Origin: Marimonas lutisalis
GTDB lineage: Bacteria; Pseudomonadota; Alphaproteobacteria; Rhodobacterales; Rhodobacteraceae
Reading direction: 5' to 3'
Assembly: GCF_005434965.1 (NCBI RefSeq)
Contig: NZ_SKCI01000003.1
Coordinates: 62,001 to 126,000 of the forward strand
Length of the DNA: 64,000 nucleotides
The position numbers and the translations under genes were made by a program. Shown in pieces: positions 7,244-14,800 of the stretch (its first letter is position 1; every line of letters starts with the position of its first letter). The notes beneath the pieces were generated by a model. The model had not been told where the DNA came from. It did no database searches and worked only from the letters and a program-made list of their open reading frames with translations.

Positions 7244-8800
7244 TCAAATCACGTCGATCTTGCCGCTTGTTGCCTCCAGCACCGCGCGCTCGCCCGCCTG
7301 AACCACATCCGCGATCTCGCGGCTCTGGTCCGCGCTCAGGTATCCTTCTTCCGGCGCCGCCTCGATCAGCGCAAGCGCCCTCTCGCGCGCCGTCTCAAAC
7401 GCCGTGCGCCGGCCGCTCGCCTCGTAATCGTCACGCCCCTGCCGCAGGAAGACGCCCGGCACGTGCTGCTCGCGGCAACGCGCCAGCGTGTGACGACTGT
7501 CCAGGAAATGCCCGCCCACGCGGATCCCCATCACCTCGTCCCAGTTCATCGCGGCCTCGGTAATTTCCGGCGGTTCCAGTGACTTGCGGATCATCCCGCC
7601 CAATTCGTCATCCAGCACCGCCTGCACCGGCGAAAATACCGTCGCCGTCTCGAGCTGACCGACGCCGCCCATGATATCCGCCCCGGCCAGCGCAACCGCC
7701 TGCCCCAGCATCGCGCGCTCGGCCATCGACTGGTGATCGGCATCCGGCGTGTCCGAGCCCATGCCGTAAGTATGCGCCAGCAGGCCAAAGCCTTCTTTCA
7801 TCAGCTGGATCGCCATCCCCGCCATCTGCACGCTTTCCGGGCAGGATTGCAGCGCCGATCCCGTCGCCATGTCCAGCGTAAACATCAGCGGCGTCGCGAT
7901 AACCGGCGTGCCCGGGGCCAGGACATGGCCCAGCACCACCATCGACACGATCTCCGCCGCCGCCATCAGCACCATGCCCGCACTGGTCAGCGGCGCCGTC
8001 CCCCCGGCCGAGGGCAGTGAACAGGCATGCAGCGGTATGCCATACCGTCCGGCCTGGATGATGCACTCGGTGTCCATGTACTTGAATTCGAGCGGCGAAA
8101 ACGAACAGGTGATGCAGCTGGCCAGCGGCCTTGCGCGCAGCACATCCTCGCCCCCCGCTGCAATCGCCGCGATCCGCATCAGGTATTCGACATTTTCCTT
8201 GCCATAGGGCTGGATCCAGTTGTGCTTGGTCGTGCGCTGAACCATCTCGGCCAAGGAATGGATATCGGCACAGACCTCCGGCACCCCGTGCACGAACGGA
8301 TGCGCCACGAACCCCACCTGGTCCAGGCCCTCGGCCACCGCGGCGATCTCGCGCGCGGCCCGCAGATCGGTGTTGCGATAGGACGCGTCGCGCGGATCGA
8401 CATATCCATGCGCCCCCGTCCCCGTCCGCATGATGAACGCGCCGTCGGCGCGTGGCAGCGCGATATCGCGCGCCGGCCCCTTGCCGCAAAGCCGGGCTTG
8501 CTTCGGCGTTTCCCGCAGCGCCTCCTCCACCAGCTCCTTCGGCAGGCGCAACCGGTCGGCCGCGTTTCCGGGCCTGGCCCCGGCCCGGCGCAGCGCCTCG
8601 GCCGCCTGCGGGTGGATCACCACCACGCCATAGTCTTCCAGCAATGCCAGCACCCGGTTGCGCAGATCGGACACCTGCCCCCCGATCAGGTAACGCGCGC
8701 CGATGCGCCCCGCATGCTCCGACTGGCGGAACGCGTTCGCCTTTACCGGGGCGGCCCGCTCGGCCTTGCGCCCACGTCGTTTGGGTTTTCGCTCGTCCAT
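7244..8800 (-). CDS. Trimethylamine methyltransferase (MttB) family protein, non-pyrrolysine
   Basis: A 518-residue member of the MttB/MtgB superfamily, TIM-barrel methyltransferases that transfer a methyl group from a methylated amine to a corrinoid protein. The N-terminus is basic (DERKPKRRGRKAER). Family segments include RNRVLALLEDYGVVVIHP, LPRADGAFIMRTGTGAHGY, HPFVHGVPEVCADIHSLAE, and MSGVGQLE-like IMGGVGQLETATVFSP. There is no in-frame amber codon, so unlike archaeal MttB it does not use pyrrolysine; such proteins include a glycine-betaine methyltransferase, and the substrate here is open. The ATG at 8798-8800 is chosen because GGAGG lies five bases upstream; longer readings have no site. 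No corrinoid protein or reactivase gene is adjacent. Large inverted repeats lie upstream (8851-8911). Confidence 0.85.
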   Translation of the reverse strand: MDERKPKRRGRKAERAAPVKANAFRQSEHAGRIGARYLIGGQVSDLRNRVLALLEDYGVVVIHPQAAEALRRAGARPGNAADRLRLPKELVEEALRETPKQARLCGKGPARDIALPRADGAFIMRTGTGAHGYVDPRDASYRNTDLRAAREIAAVAEGLDQVGFVAHPFVHGVPEVCADIHSLAEMVQRTTKHNWIQPYGKENVEYLMRIAAIAAGGEDVLRARPLASCITCSFSPLEFKYMDTECIIQAGRYGIPLHACSLPSAGGTAPLTSAGMVLMAAAEIVSMVVLGHVLAPGTPVIATPLMFTLDMATGSALQSCPESVQMAGMAIQLMKEGFGLLAHTYGMGSDTPDADHQSMAERAMLGQAVALAGADIMGGVGQLETATVFSPVQAVLDDELGGMIRKSLEPPEITEAAMNWDEVMGIRVGGHFLDSRHTLARCREQHVPGVFLRQGRDDYEASGRRTAFETARERALALIEAAPEEGYLSADQSREIADVVQAGERAVLEATSGKIDVI

Positions 8801-8850
8801 GACATCCTCCATTGCGAAAATCAGAGAATGGCACACACCGTTTAAAGCGA

Positions 8851-8887
8851 TTTTCGAAAACCCGGAACTCCACCGGGCTTTCGAAAA
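8851..8887. repeat. Inverted repeat with 15-bp arms upstream of the MttB-like gene
   Basis: The left arm TTTTCGAAAACCCGG (8851-8865) and right arm CCGGGCTTTCGAAAA (8873-8887) are complementary at 14 of 15 positions and flank a 7-nt centre. Each arm also holds TTCGAA. It starts 50 bp upstream of the MttB-like ATG, so it is either an operator or a 5'-leader hairpin of that gene. There is no T tract suggesting termination. Confidence 0.6.
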
Positions 8888-8893
8888 ACGCCC

Positions 8894-8911
8894 GCAACGT
8901 CCGAACGTTGC
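8894..8911. repeat. Second inverted repeat upstream of the MttB-like gene
   Basis: GCAACGT (8894-8900) and ACGTTGC (8905-8911) are perfect 7-bp arms around CCGA. It sits 6 bp beyond the larger inverted repeat. It could be an operator half-site pair or the loop of a leader RNA; the role is not known. Confidence 0.5.
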
Positions 8912-9109
8912 CCGGCGGCGTGTCCGGCCGCCTGTTGGCGGCGGCGCACGGCGCCTTGGCTCACTGCGGGCCCACTTGAGCAGGCAAACGCTAATCCCGC
9001 CCGGTGCAACCGGTCAAGCCCGATCCCCCGCTTCATCTGACCGGAAATACCTCGGGGGTGTGGGGGCAGCGCTCCCACCAACAGCCGATGTTAGCGCAAC
9101 CTCACACAA

Positions 9110-9121
9110 GTTATCGCTAAC
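9110..9121. promoter_or_regulatory. LacI-type palindromic operator candidate upstream of gap
   Basis: GTTATCGCTAAC fits the pattern GTTA-N-CG-N-TAAC with a central CG, typical of LacI-family sites. A partial second match (GTTAGCGCAACC, 9090-9101) lies 20 bp further upstream, and GTTAGCG/CGCTAAC also pair across the two. In Rhodobacter a LacI-family regulator of central carbon metabolism (CceR) controls gap-type genes; linking this site to that regulator is inference. Confidence 0.45.
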
Positions 9122-9213
9122 AAAAGAAAAATCCACGCCTTCGCCTCTTTCCGCCCGGGGCCAACCCGCATAAGGAAACGCCAAATCCAACGCAGTCCAA
9201 AGGAGCCAAGACC

Positions 9214-10212
9214 ATGACCATCAAAGTCGGGATCAACGGGTTCGGCCGCATCGGCCGGTGCACGCTCAGCCATATCGCCGCCTCCGGCCGCGACGACATC
9301 GAGGTGATTAAGGTCAACGCCACCGGCCCGCTCGAGACCGCCGCGCACCTGATCAAGTATGACAGCGTGCATGGCCGCTTCCCCGGCCCGGTCACCATCG
9401 GCGACGGCACCATGAATCTCGGTCGCGGCGACATGCAGATGTTTTCCACCTACGATCTGGATGAACTCGACTGGTCCGGCTGCGACGTGGTGATGGAATG
9501 CACCGGCAAGTTCAACGACGGCACCAAGGCCGACGTGCATATCCGCAACGGCGCGAAAAAGGTGCTGCTCTCGGCGCCGGGCAAGAACGTCGATAAGACC
9601 ATCGTCTTCGGCGTCAACGACGATCAGCTGACTGCGGCCGACAAGATGATCTCGAACGGCTCCTGCACCACCAACTGCCTCGCGCCGGTGGCCAAGGTGT
9701 TGAACGATGCGGTTGGCATCAAACAGGGCATCATGACTACGATCCACGCCTACACCGGCGACCAGCCCACGCTCGACCGCCGGCACAAGGATCTTTACCG
9801 CGCCCGTGCCGCGGCGATGTCGATGATCCCCACCTCGACCGGCGCCGCCAAGGCCCTGGGCGAGGTGCTGCCCGAACTCGCCGGCAAGCTCGACGGCTCG
9901 GCCATCCGTGTGCCCACGCCGAATGTCTCTGCTGTCGACCTGACCTTCACCGCCGACAAGGACGTGACCGAGGCCGACATCAACGCGATCATGGAAGAAG
10001 CTGCCAATGGCCCGATGAAGGGCGTGCTGGGCTACGCGCCAGAACCGCTGGTCTCGATCGATTTCAACCATTCCGAGGAAAGCTCGATTTTCGCACCCGC
10101 ACAGACCAAGGTGATCGGCAAGCGCCTGGTGCGCGTGCTGGCCTGGTATGACAACGAATGGGGCTTTTCCTGCCGCATGGCCGACGTCGCCGTCGCCATG
10201 GGCCGTCTCTGA
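9214..10212 (+). CDS. gap: Glyceraldehyde-3-phosphate dehydrogenase, type I
   Basis: Converts glyceraldehyde 3-phosphate to 1,3-bisphosphoglycerate in glycolysis, or the reverse in gluconeogenesis; 332 residues. The Rossmann motif GINGFGRIGR is at residues 6-15, the catalytic cysteine is C151 (SNGSCTTNC), and the conserved WYDNEWGFS is near the C-terminus. Residue 36, after the conserved Asn35, is Ala (KVNATGP) instead of the Asp that reads the ribose of NAD in many NAD-specific enzymes, so NADP or dual cofactor use is possible. ATG 9214 is preceded by AAAGGAG. A LacI-type site lies about 93 bp upstream and a terminator follows at 10234. Confidence 0.95.
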   Translation: MTIKVGINGFGRIGRCTLSHIAASGRDDIEVIKVNATGPLETAAHLIKYDSVHGRFPGPVTIGDGTMNLGRGDMQMFSTYDLDELDWSGCDVVMECTGKFNDGTKADVHIRNGAKKVLLSAPGKNVDKTIVFGVNDDQLTAADKMISNGSCTTNCLAPVAKVLNDAVGIKQGIMTTIHAYTGDQPTLDRRHKDLYRARAAAMSMIPTSTGAAKALGEVLPELAGKLDGSAIRVPTPNVSAVDLTFTADKDVTEADINAIMEEAANGPMKGVLGYAPEPLVSIDFNHSEESSIFAPAQTKVIGKRLVRVLAWYDNEWGFSCRMADVAVAMGRL

Positions 10213-10233
10213 TCAGACCGCGCGGCTTGATCC

Positions 10234-10272
10234 AACCGGCCGCGTGGGGCATACCCGCGGGGCCGGTTTTCG
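10234..10272 (+). terminator. Intrinsic terminator after gap
   Basis: AACCGGCC (10234-10241) pairs with GGCCGGTT (10261-10268), with further inner pairing of GGG and CCC, followed by TTTTCGTTT. It lies between gap and the small open frame at 10289. Confidence 0.7.
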
Positions 10273-10288
10273 TTTCTCAGGGCAAAGT

Positions 10289-10432
10289 ATGACCAATCAG
10301 ATCGCCATCTGGCTCGGCCTTATCATCGTCGCCCTGCTCTGCCTCGATTGGTATTTCTTCGATTGGTCCGGCCTGGTTTTCCTGCTGCGCAAGGGGGTGG
10401 AACTGATCGAGTGGCTCGCCTTCTGGCGCTGA
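10289..10432 (+). CDS. 47-residue single-pass membrane peptide downstream of gap
   Basis: A small frame, ATG at 10289, coding for a peptide with one hydrophobic helix (IAIWLGLIIVALLCLDW, about residues 5-21) and an aromatic, amphipathic second half ending in EWLAFWR. I recall similar peptides of about 47 residues after gap in other Rhodobacteraceae, sometimes mislabelled as GAPDH; that is recollection, not a search. It starts 16 bp after the gap terminator, so it would depend on read-through or its own promoter. Function unknown. Confidence 0.6.
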   Translation: MTNQIAIWLGLIIVALLCLDWYFFDWSGLVFLLRKGVELIEWLAFWR

Positions 10433-10450
10433 GACGCCCAGACAGCGCCT

Positions 10451-10945
10451 CTACCGGCCCAGCTTCGCCAACAGCTTGTCATTCACCGCCGGCGGGACGA
10501 ACTTGCTCACATCTCCACCCAGCCGGGCGATTTCCTTGACCAGCTTGCTGGCGATCGCCTGGCGCCGCGCGTCGGCCATCAGGAACACGGTTTCCACGCT
10601 GTCATCCAGCGCCCGGTTCATGCCCACCATCTGGAATTCATACTCGAAATCCGCCACCGCGCGCAGGCCGCGCACGATCACCTGCGCGCCCACGTCATGG
10701 GCGCAATCAATCAGCAGGTTTTCGAACGGGTGCGCCACGATCTCGGTCCCGGTCTCGCGGCTCAGCCCGGCACATTCGTTTTCGATCATCGCGACCCGCT
10801 CCTCAAGGCTGAACAGCGGTCCCTTGTCGCGGTTGATCGCCACCCCGATCACCAGCTTGTCCACCAGCGCCGTGGCCCGCTTGATGATATCCAGGTGTCC
10901 ATAGGTGATCGGGTCGAAAGTGCCCGGGTAAAGGCCGATGCGCAT
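10451..10945 (-). CDS. coaD: Phosphopantetheine adenylyltransferase
   Basis: Adds AMP to 4'-phosphopantetheine to give dephospho-CoA, the penultimate step of CoA synthesis, in the cytosol. The 164-residue length is typical. The nucleotidyltransferase signature GTFDPITYGH is at residues 8-17; later VRGLRAVADFEYEFQM and the C-terminal SSKLVKEIA-equivalent (IASKLVKEIARLGGDVSKFVP) are diagnostic for CoaD. It is convergent with the small membrane peptide gene and apparently transcribed alone. Confidence 0.96.
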   Translation of the reverse strand: MRIGLYPGTFDPITYGHLDIIKRATALVDKLVIGVAINRDKGPLFSLEERVAMIENECAGLSRETGTEIVAHPFENLLIDCAHDVGAQVIVRGLRAVADFEYEFQMVGMNRALDDSVETVFLMADARRQAIASKLVKEIARLGGDVSKFVPPAVNDKLLAKLGR

Positions 10946-11037
10946 GAAAGCCTCCCCTGCTGCGGTTGCGCAATAATCTTGCGCTGCAATGCAGTATCAT
11001 GATCCGGAATGCAAGAAAGATTGGCTGACAGCGGGGC

Positions 11038-11472
11038 TCAATGCCCCATGATCATGCCTTCCAGCGCGTCTTTCTCCATCGCCAGCTCTTCCAGCCGCGC
11101 CTTGACCACGTCTCCGATGGTCACGATCCCCACCAACTCGTCGCCCTCGACCACGGGCATGTGGCGGAACCGTCCGTTGGTCATCCGCTCCAGCACCTGG
11201 TCGGCGGTTTCCGATTTCGAGCAGCTCACCGGGTTGCGGGTCATCATCTGGTCCACGGTCTCGCTCAGGCAGACCGCACCGCGCAGCGCCAGGCTGCGCA
11301 CGATGTCGCGCTCCGAGATGATGCCCTCGACCTTCTTGCCGTCCTTAGACACGATCAAACCACCGATCCGCCGCTCGGCCAGGATCTGCGCCGCGTCGGC
11401 CACCGAGGTGCCGGGCTCCACCGTGATCACCGCGTGATCGCCCTTCGACTTCAAGATCTGATGCACCAGCAT
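11038..11472 (-). CDS. CBS-domain pair protein
   Basis: A 144-residue cytosolic protein made almost entirely of two CBS domains (about residues 8-62 and 76-130). The motifs GGLIVSKDGKKVEGIISERDIV and RHMPVVEGDELVGIVTIGDVV are the canonical second strands and helices that bind adenosyl ligands. Stand-alone CBS pairs usually sense AMP, ATP or SAM and regulate partners; which partner is unknown here. No enzyme domain is attached. Confidence 0.92.
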   Translation of the reverse strand: MLVHQILKSKGDHAVITVEPGTSVADAAQILAERRIGGLIVSKDGKKVEGIISERDIVRSLALRGAVCLSETVDQMMTRNPVSCSKSETADQVLERMTNGRFRHMPVVEGDELVGIVTIGDVVKARLEELAMEKDALEGMIMGH

Positions 11473-11531
11473 GGCCTATCCCTCCGTTATCGCGCCGCTT
11501 TTCCACAGCGTCGCCGGGATGCGACATTCTG

Positions 11532-12428
11532 TCAAGTCAGCCGTTCCAGCCGCGCCACTTCACGCCGCACCCCCTCACTCAGCAAGGCGGCAAAGCGGTT
11601 GAGCCGCTCGACGCGCCGGTCATCCTCGTGCCGGATCAGGTAGAAACTGCGCGTCAGGCTTACCTCGCGGGTCAAGACCTTGCGGATTCCACTGGCCGAG
11701 GGCAGCGCAAAATCATGCACCACACCCAGACCCCCGCCCTGCCGGATCCAGTTGAACTGAACGCTGACCGAGTTGCTGGCCAGCGCCACCCGCTCGATGC
11801 CCAACTCGCCTAGGTAGTCCAGTTCGGCGTCGAAGATCATGTCGGGGATATAGCCGATCATCCGATGGCCCTTCAGGTCGGCCAGCCGGTTCACCGGCCC
11901 GTGCCGGCGCAGATACATGTCGGATGCCGCCAGGTGCAGCCGGTAATCCGTCAGCTTCGACACCAGAAGCCGCCCGGCGCTTGGCGGGCTCACACCGATC
12001 GCCATGTCGGCCTCGCGCTTGGACAGGTTGAACACCCGCGGCAGCGCCACGATCTGCACCTCCAGGTCCGGATTGTCCTCGACGATCTGGGCGCAGACCT
12101 GCGGCAGCAGGAAATTCGCCGCCCCGTCCGGCGCGCCCAGCCTGATCTGCCCCGACAGCGCGCTGCCCTGCCCGGCCATGTCGTCCACGGCCTCTGCCAT
12201 GGCCTGTTCGGCCCGCAACACATGCGCCAGCAGGCGCTGGCCTTCGCCGGTCAGGGCATAGCCCTGCGGAGACTTGGTGAACAGAACCACATCCATGTCC
12301 CGCTCAAGCCGGCCAATCCGCCGTCCCACCGTGGCCGCGTCCAGCCGCAGCACCCGCCCCGCGCGCGACAGGCTTTCGCCCCGCGCCACGGCCAGGAAGC
12401 ATTTCAGATCATCCCAATGCGGTTCCAT
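11532..12428 (-). CDS. LysR-family transcriptional regulator divergent from mmsA
   Basis: A 298-residue LysR-type regulator. The N-terminal winged helix is visible (WDDLKCFLAVARGESLSRAGRVLRLDAATVGRRIGRLE, about residues 5-42), followed by a substrate-binding-like effector domain (GQIRLGAPDGAANFLLPQV). The start at 12426-12428 gives the standard N-terminus; the frame remains open further upstream but would run into mmsA. It is divergent from mmsA with 111 bp between, and an 18-bp palindrome at 12439-12456 sits next to its own start. Control of valine degradation is inferred from position. Confidence 0.9.
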   Translation of the reverse strand: MEPHWDDLKCFLAVARGESLSRAGRVLRLDAATVGRRIGRLERDMDVVLFTKSPQGYALTGEGQRLLAHVLRAEQAMAEAVDDMAGQGSALSGQIRLGAPDGAANFLLPQVCAQIVEDNPDLEVQIVALPRVFNLSKREADMAIGVSPPSAGRLLVSKLTDYRLHLAASDMYLRRHGPVNRLADLKGHRMIGYIPDMIFDAELDYLGELGIERVALASNSVSVQFNWIRQGGGLGVVHDFALPSASGIRKVLTREVSLTRSFYLIRHEDDRRVERLNRFAALLSEGVRREVARLERLT

Positions 12429-12438
12429 GCCCGGCCAC

Positions 12439-12456
12439 TTTTGCATTTTTGCAAAA
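12439..12456. promoter_or_regulatory. LysR-type palindrome in the mmsA divergent promoter region
   Basis: TTTTGCA (12439-12445) and TGCAAAA (12450-12456) are perfect 7-bp arms around TTTT, which includes the T-N11-A spacing of LysR sites. The direct repeat TCAACTT (12458-12464 and 12467-12473) follows at once. Binding by the adjacent regulator is inferred. Confidence 0.5.
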
Positions 12457-12539
12457 TCAACTTTGTCAACTTGCCTCTTTTCCATCCATTTTCGCAAGCC
12501 TATCATTTCGCGCGATACCGGATTTGGAGGGAGGACCCC

Positions 12540-14039
12540 ATGGAAAAGCATACCCATTACATCAACGGCGAACACGTCGCCGGCACGTCGGGGCGCGAAA
12601 GCGATGTCTACAACCCCGCCACCGGCGAAGTGATCGGCAAGGTGGCGCTCGCCTCGACCGCCGAGGTCGAAAAGGCGGTCGAAATCGCCGCACAGGCGCA
12701 ACCCGCATGGGCCGCGGTGAACCCGCAGCGCCGCGCCCGCGTGCTGATGAAATTCGTCGACCTGCTCAACCGCGACATGGATAAGCTGGCCGAAGCGCTT
12801 TCGCGCGAACACGGCAAGACCGTCCCCGACGCCAAGGGCGACATCCACCGCGGCCTCGAAGTGGTCGAATACTGCATCGGCGCGCCGCAGATGCTGAAAG
12901 GCGAATACACCGATGGCGCCGGCCCCGGCATCGACATCTACTCGATGCGCCAGCCGCTGGGCGTCACCGCCGGCATCACGCCCTTCAACTTCCCCGCGAT
13001 GATCCCGATGTGGATGTTCGCCCCGGCGCTGGCCTGCGGCAACGCCTTCATCCTGAAACCGTCCGAGCGTGACCCCTCGGTGCCGCTGATGCTGGCCGAA
13101 CTGATGGAAGAGGCCGGCCTGCCCAAGGGCCTGCTTCAGGTCGTCAACGGCGACAAGGAAGCGGTGGACGCCCTTCTGCACAACCCGACGGTGCAGTCGA
13201 TCGGCTTTGTCGGCTCGACCCCCATCGCCGAATACATCTACGCCACCGGCTGCGCCAACGGCAAACGCGTGCAATGCTTCGGCGGCGCCAAGAACCACAT
13301 GATCATCATGCCCGATGCCGACATGGACCAGGCCGCCGACGCGCTCGTTGGTGCAGGCTATGGTGCAGCCGGCGAACGCTGCATGGCGATCTCGGTCGCC
13401 GTGCCGGTGGGCGATGAAACCGCCGATCGCCTGATCGAGAAACTGGTGCCCCGCATCGAAAAGCTCAAAGTCGGCCCCTACACCGACGGCGACGATGTCG
13501 ATTACGGCCCGGTCGTGACCGCTGCCGCCAAGGCCAATATCGAACGCCTGGTGCAATCGGGCGTGGATCAGGGTGCCAAACTGGTGGTCGATGGCCGCGG
13601 CTTCTCACTCCAGGGCTATGAAAACGGCTTCTTCGTCGGCCCGCACCTCTTCGACAACGTCACCAAGGACATGGACATCTACAAGACCGAGATCTTCGGC
13701 CCGGTCCTGTCGACCGTGCGCGCGCAAAGCTACGAAGAGGCGCTCAGCCTGGCGATGGACCACGAATACGGCAACGGTACCGCGATCTTTACCCGTGATG
13801 GCGATACCGCCCGTGATTTCGCCAACCGCATCAATATCGGCATGGTCGGTATCAACGTGCCGATTCCGGTGCCGCTGGCCTATCACACCTTCGGCGGCTG
13901 GAAGAAATCGGTCTTCGGCGACCTCAACCAGCACGGGCCGGACGCGTTCAAGTTCTACACGCGCACGAAAACGGTCACCTCGCGCTGGCCGTCGGGCCTC
14001 AAGGAAGGCGGCGAGTTCCACTTCAAACCGATGGACTAA
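12540..14039 (+). CDS. mmsA: Methylmalonate-semialdehyde dehydrogenase (CoA-acylating)
   Basis: Oxidises methylmalonate semialdehyde (and malonate semialdehyde) to propionyl-CoA or acetyl-CoA with CO2 release, the last step specific to valine degradation. It is 499 residues long, an ALDH-superfamily protein. Diagnostic segments are GVTAGITPFNFPAMIPMWM, FGGAKNHMIIMPDAD, and the catalytic cysteine C281 in AGERCMA. The C-terminus has GWKKSVFGDLNQHGPDAFKFYTRTKTV, typical of MmsA. ATG 12540 follows GGAGGGAGG. The remaining valine genes lie 2.5 kb downstream rather than adjacent. A strong terminator ends the unit at 14058-14089. Confidence 0.95.
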   Translation: MEKHTHYINGEHVAGTSGRESDVYNPATGEVIGKVALASTAEVEKAVEIAAQAQPAWAAVNPQRRARVLMKFVDLLNRDMDKLAEALSREHGKTVPDAKGDIHRGLEVVEYCIGAPQMLKGEYTDGAGPGIDIYSMRQPLGVTAGITPFNFPAMIPMWMFAPALACGNAFILKPSERDPSVPLMLAELMEEAGLPKGLLQVVNGDKEAVDALLHNPTVQSIGFVGSTPIAEYIYATGCANGKRVQCFGGAKNHMIIMPDADMDQAADALVGAGYGAAGERCMAISVAVPVGDETADRLIEKLVPRIEKLKVGPYTDGDDVDYGPVVTAAAKANIERLVQSGVDQGAKLVVDGRGFSLQGYENGFFVGPHLFDNVTKDMDIYKTEIFGPVLSTVRAQSYEEALSLAMDHEYGNGTAIFTRDGDTARDFANRINIGMVGINVPIPVPLAYHTFGGWKKSVFGDLNQHGPDAFKFYTRTKTVTSRWPSGLKEGGEFHFKPMD

Positions 14040-14057
14040 GCCACGGATTAACAAAAC

Positions 14058-14089
14058 AAAAAGCCCCGGTCAAACGACCGGGGCTTTTT
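14058..14089 (+). terminator. Intrinsic terminator after mmsA
   Basis: Perfect 14-bp arms AAAAAGCCCCGGTC and GACCGGGGCTTTTT around AAAC. The flanking A and T tracts mean it can also act for the convergent gene at 14113. Confidence 0.9.
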
Positions 14090-14112
14090 CAGTTAAAGCG
14101 AGCGTGAACGCC

Positions 14113-14559
14113 CTACCAGGACAGTGTCTGCATGCCTTCCCGAAACAGCCAGCTTTCCACCAGCGGCCAGTTCCCCATCTCAACACCTTCGATATAGTCG
14201 TCCTGGGTCAGACCGGCGGCAGCGGAACAGGCCTGGCACATGATGACGATTCCACCATCGGCCATGAACGCCTTGAGCATGTCCTGAATACTGGCGCCTT
14301 TCTCCTTCATCAGGCCATGCACGTGGCTCGGGCGCTTCTTGTCGGCCAGATAGACCGCCCGCACATTCATCCAGATCGCCGTGGGATGGCCGTTCTTCAA
14401 TGATTTCTCATGCGCAAACATGATCGCCTTGGCCGCGGCCCAGGTATCATCTGTCGTCAGGTTCACAAAAAGGCCGCGCTTGGCGTCGTCGGCCTGCGCT
14501 GCCAACGGCGTGAGAACCAGCATCAACATCACTAGAGCACGTTGCACAATCGCTTTCAT
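14113..14559 (-). CDS. Exported DsrE-family protein
   Basis: A 148-residue protein with a cleavable signal peptide (MKAIVQRALVMLMLVLTPLA, cleavage near AQA-DD) and a DsrE/DsrF-like fold. The segment GGIVIMCQACSAAAGLT carries two cysteines three apart, at the position where DsrE-type proteins keep their sulfur-carrying cysteine. Exported members with this motif are uncharacterised; sulfur handling in the periplasm is inference. The start at 14557-14559 is chosen for the signal peptide. It is convergent with mmsA. Confidence 0.8.
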   Translation of the reverse strand: MKAIVQRALVMLMLVLTPLAAQADDAKRGLFVNLTTDDTWAAAKAIMFAHEKSLKNGHPTAIWMNVRAVYLADKKRPSHVHGLMKEKGASIQDMLKAFMADGGIVIMCQACSAAAGLTQDDYIEGVEMGNWPLVESWLFREGMQTLSW

Positions 14560-14800
14560 TTCCGGATTCCTTTCCTTGCAGTCGCGTTTCACCGTCACCC
14601 TAGGCCCGGTCGTGCAAGCCTCACAACTCGAAACCTTACCACGCAGGAAGGTTGTGATGTCGCACCCGTGATTGAACCGCCTCGGAAACACTGCTTTTTA
14701 CCGCTTGGGTTGTTTTAGTTGCCAATTTGCTCAACTTTATGTTATGGAAAATTGTATGCAACTCCATCAGAGAGCTGCAATTTGGGAAGGAAACGGAAGC

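Larger units (their letters stand above)
8801..9213. other. 413-bp intergenic region between the divergent MttB-like gene and gap
   Basis: No convincing gene is present. It contains a 15-bp-arm inverted repeat (8851-8887), a second 7-bp-arm inverted repeat (8894-8911), a LacI-type palindrome (9110-9121) with a weaker half-match at 9090-9101, and presumably the promoters for both flanking genes. The stretch from about 8912 to 9085 is GC-rich and shows no structure I can name. Confidence 0.6.

Noticed and set aside
7244-8800. Pyrrolysine-containing methyltransferase
   Set aside because: No in-frame TAG is present, and no pyrrolysine genes are in the window.
8842-9081. Short minus-strand frame in the MttB-gap intergenic region
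   Set aside because: No Shine-Dalgarno, no domain, composition of non-coding GC-rich DNA, and it covers both inverted repeats.
12429-13556. Minus-strand reading frame extending the LysR gene upstream through mmsA
   Set aside because: It is antisense to the clearly coding mmsA gene, has no helix-turn-helix features before 12428, and the normal LysR N-terminus begins at 12428.
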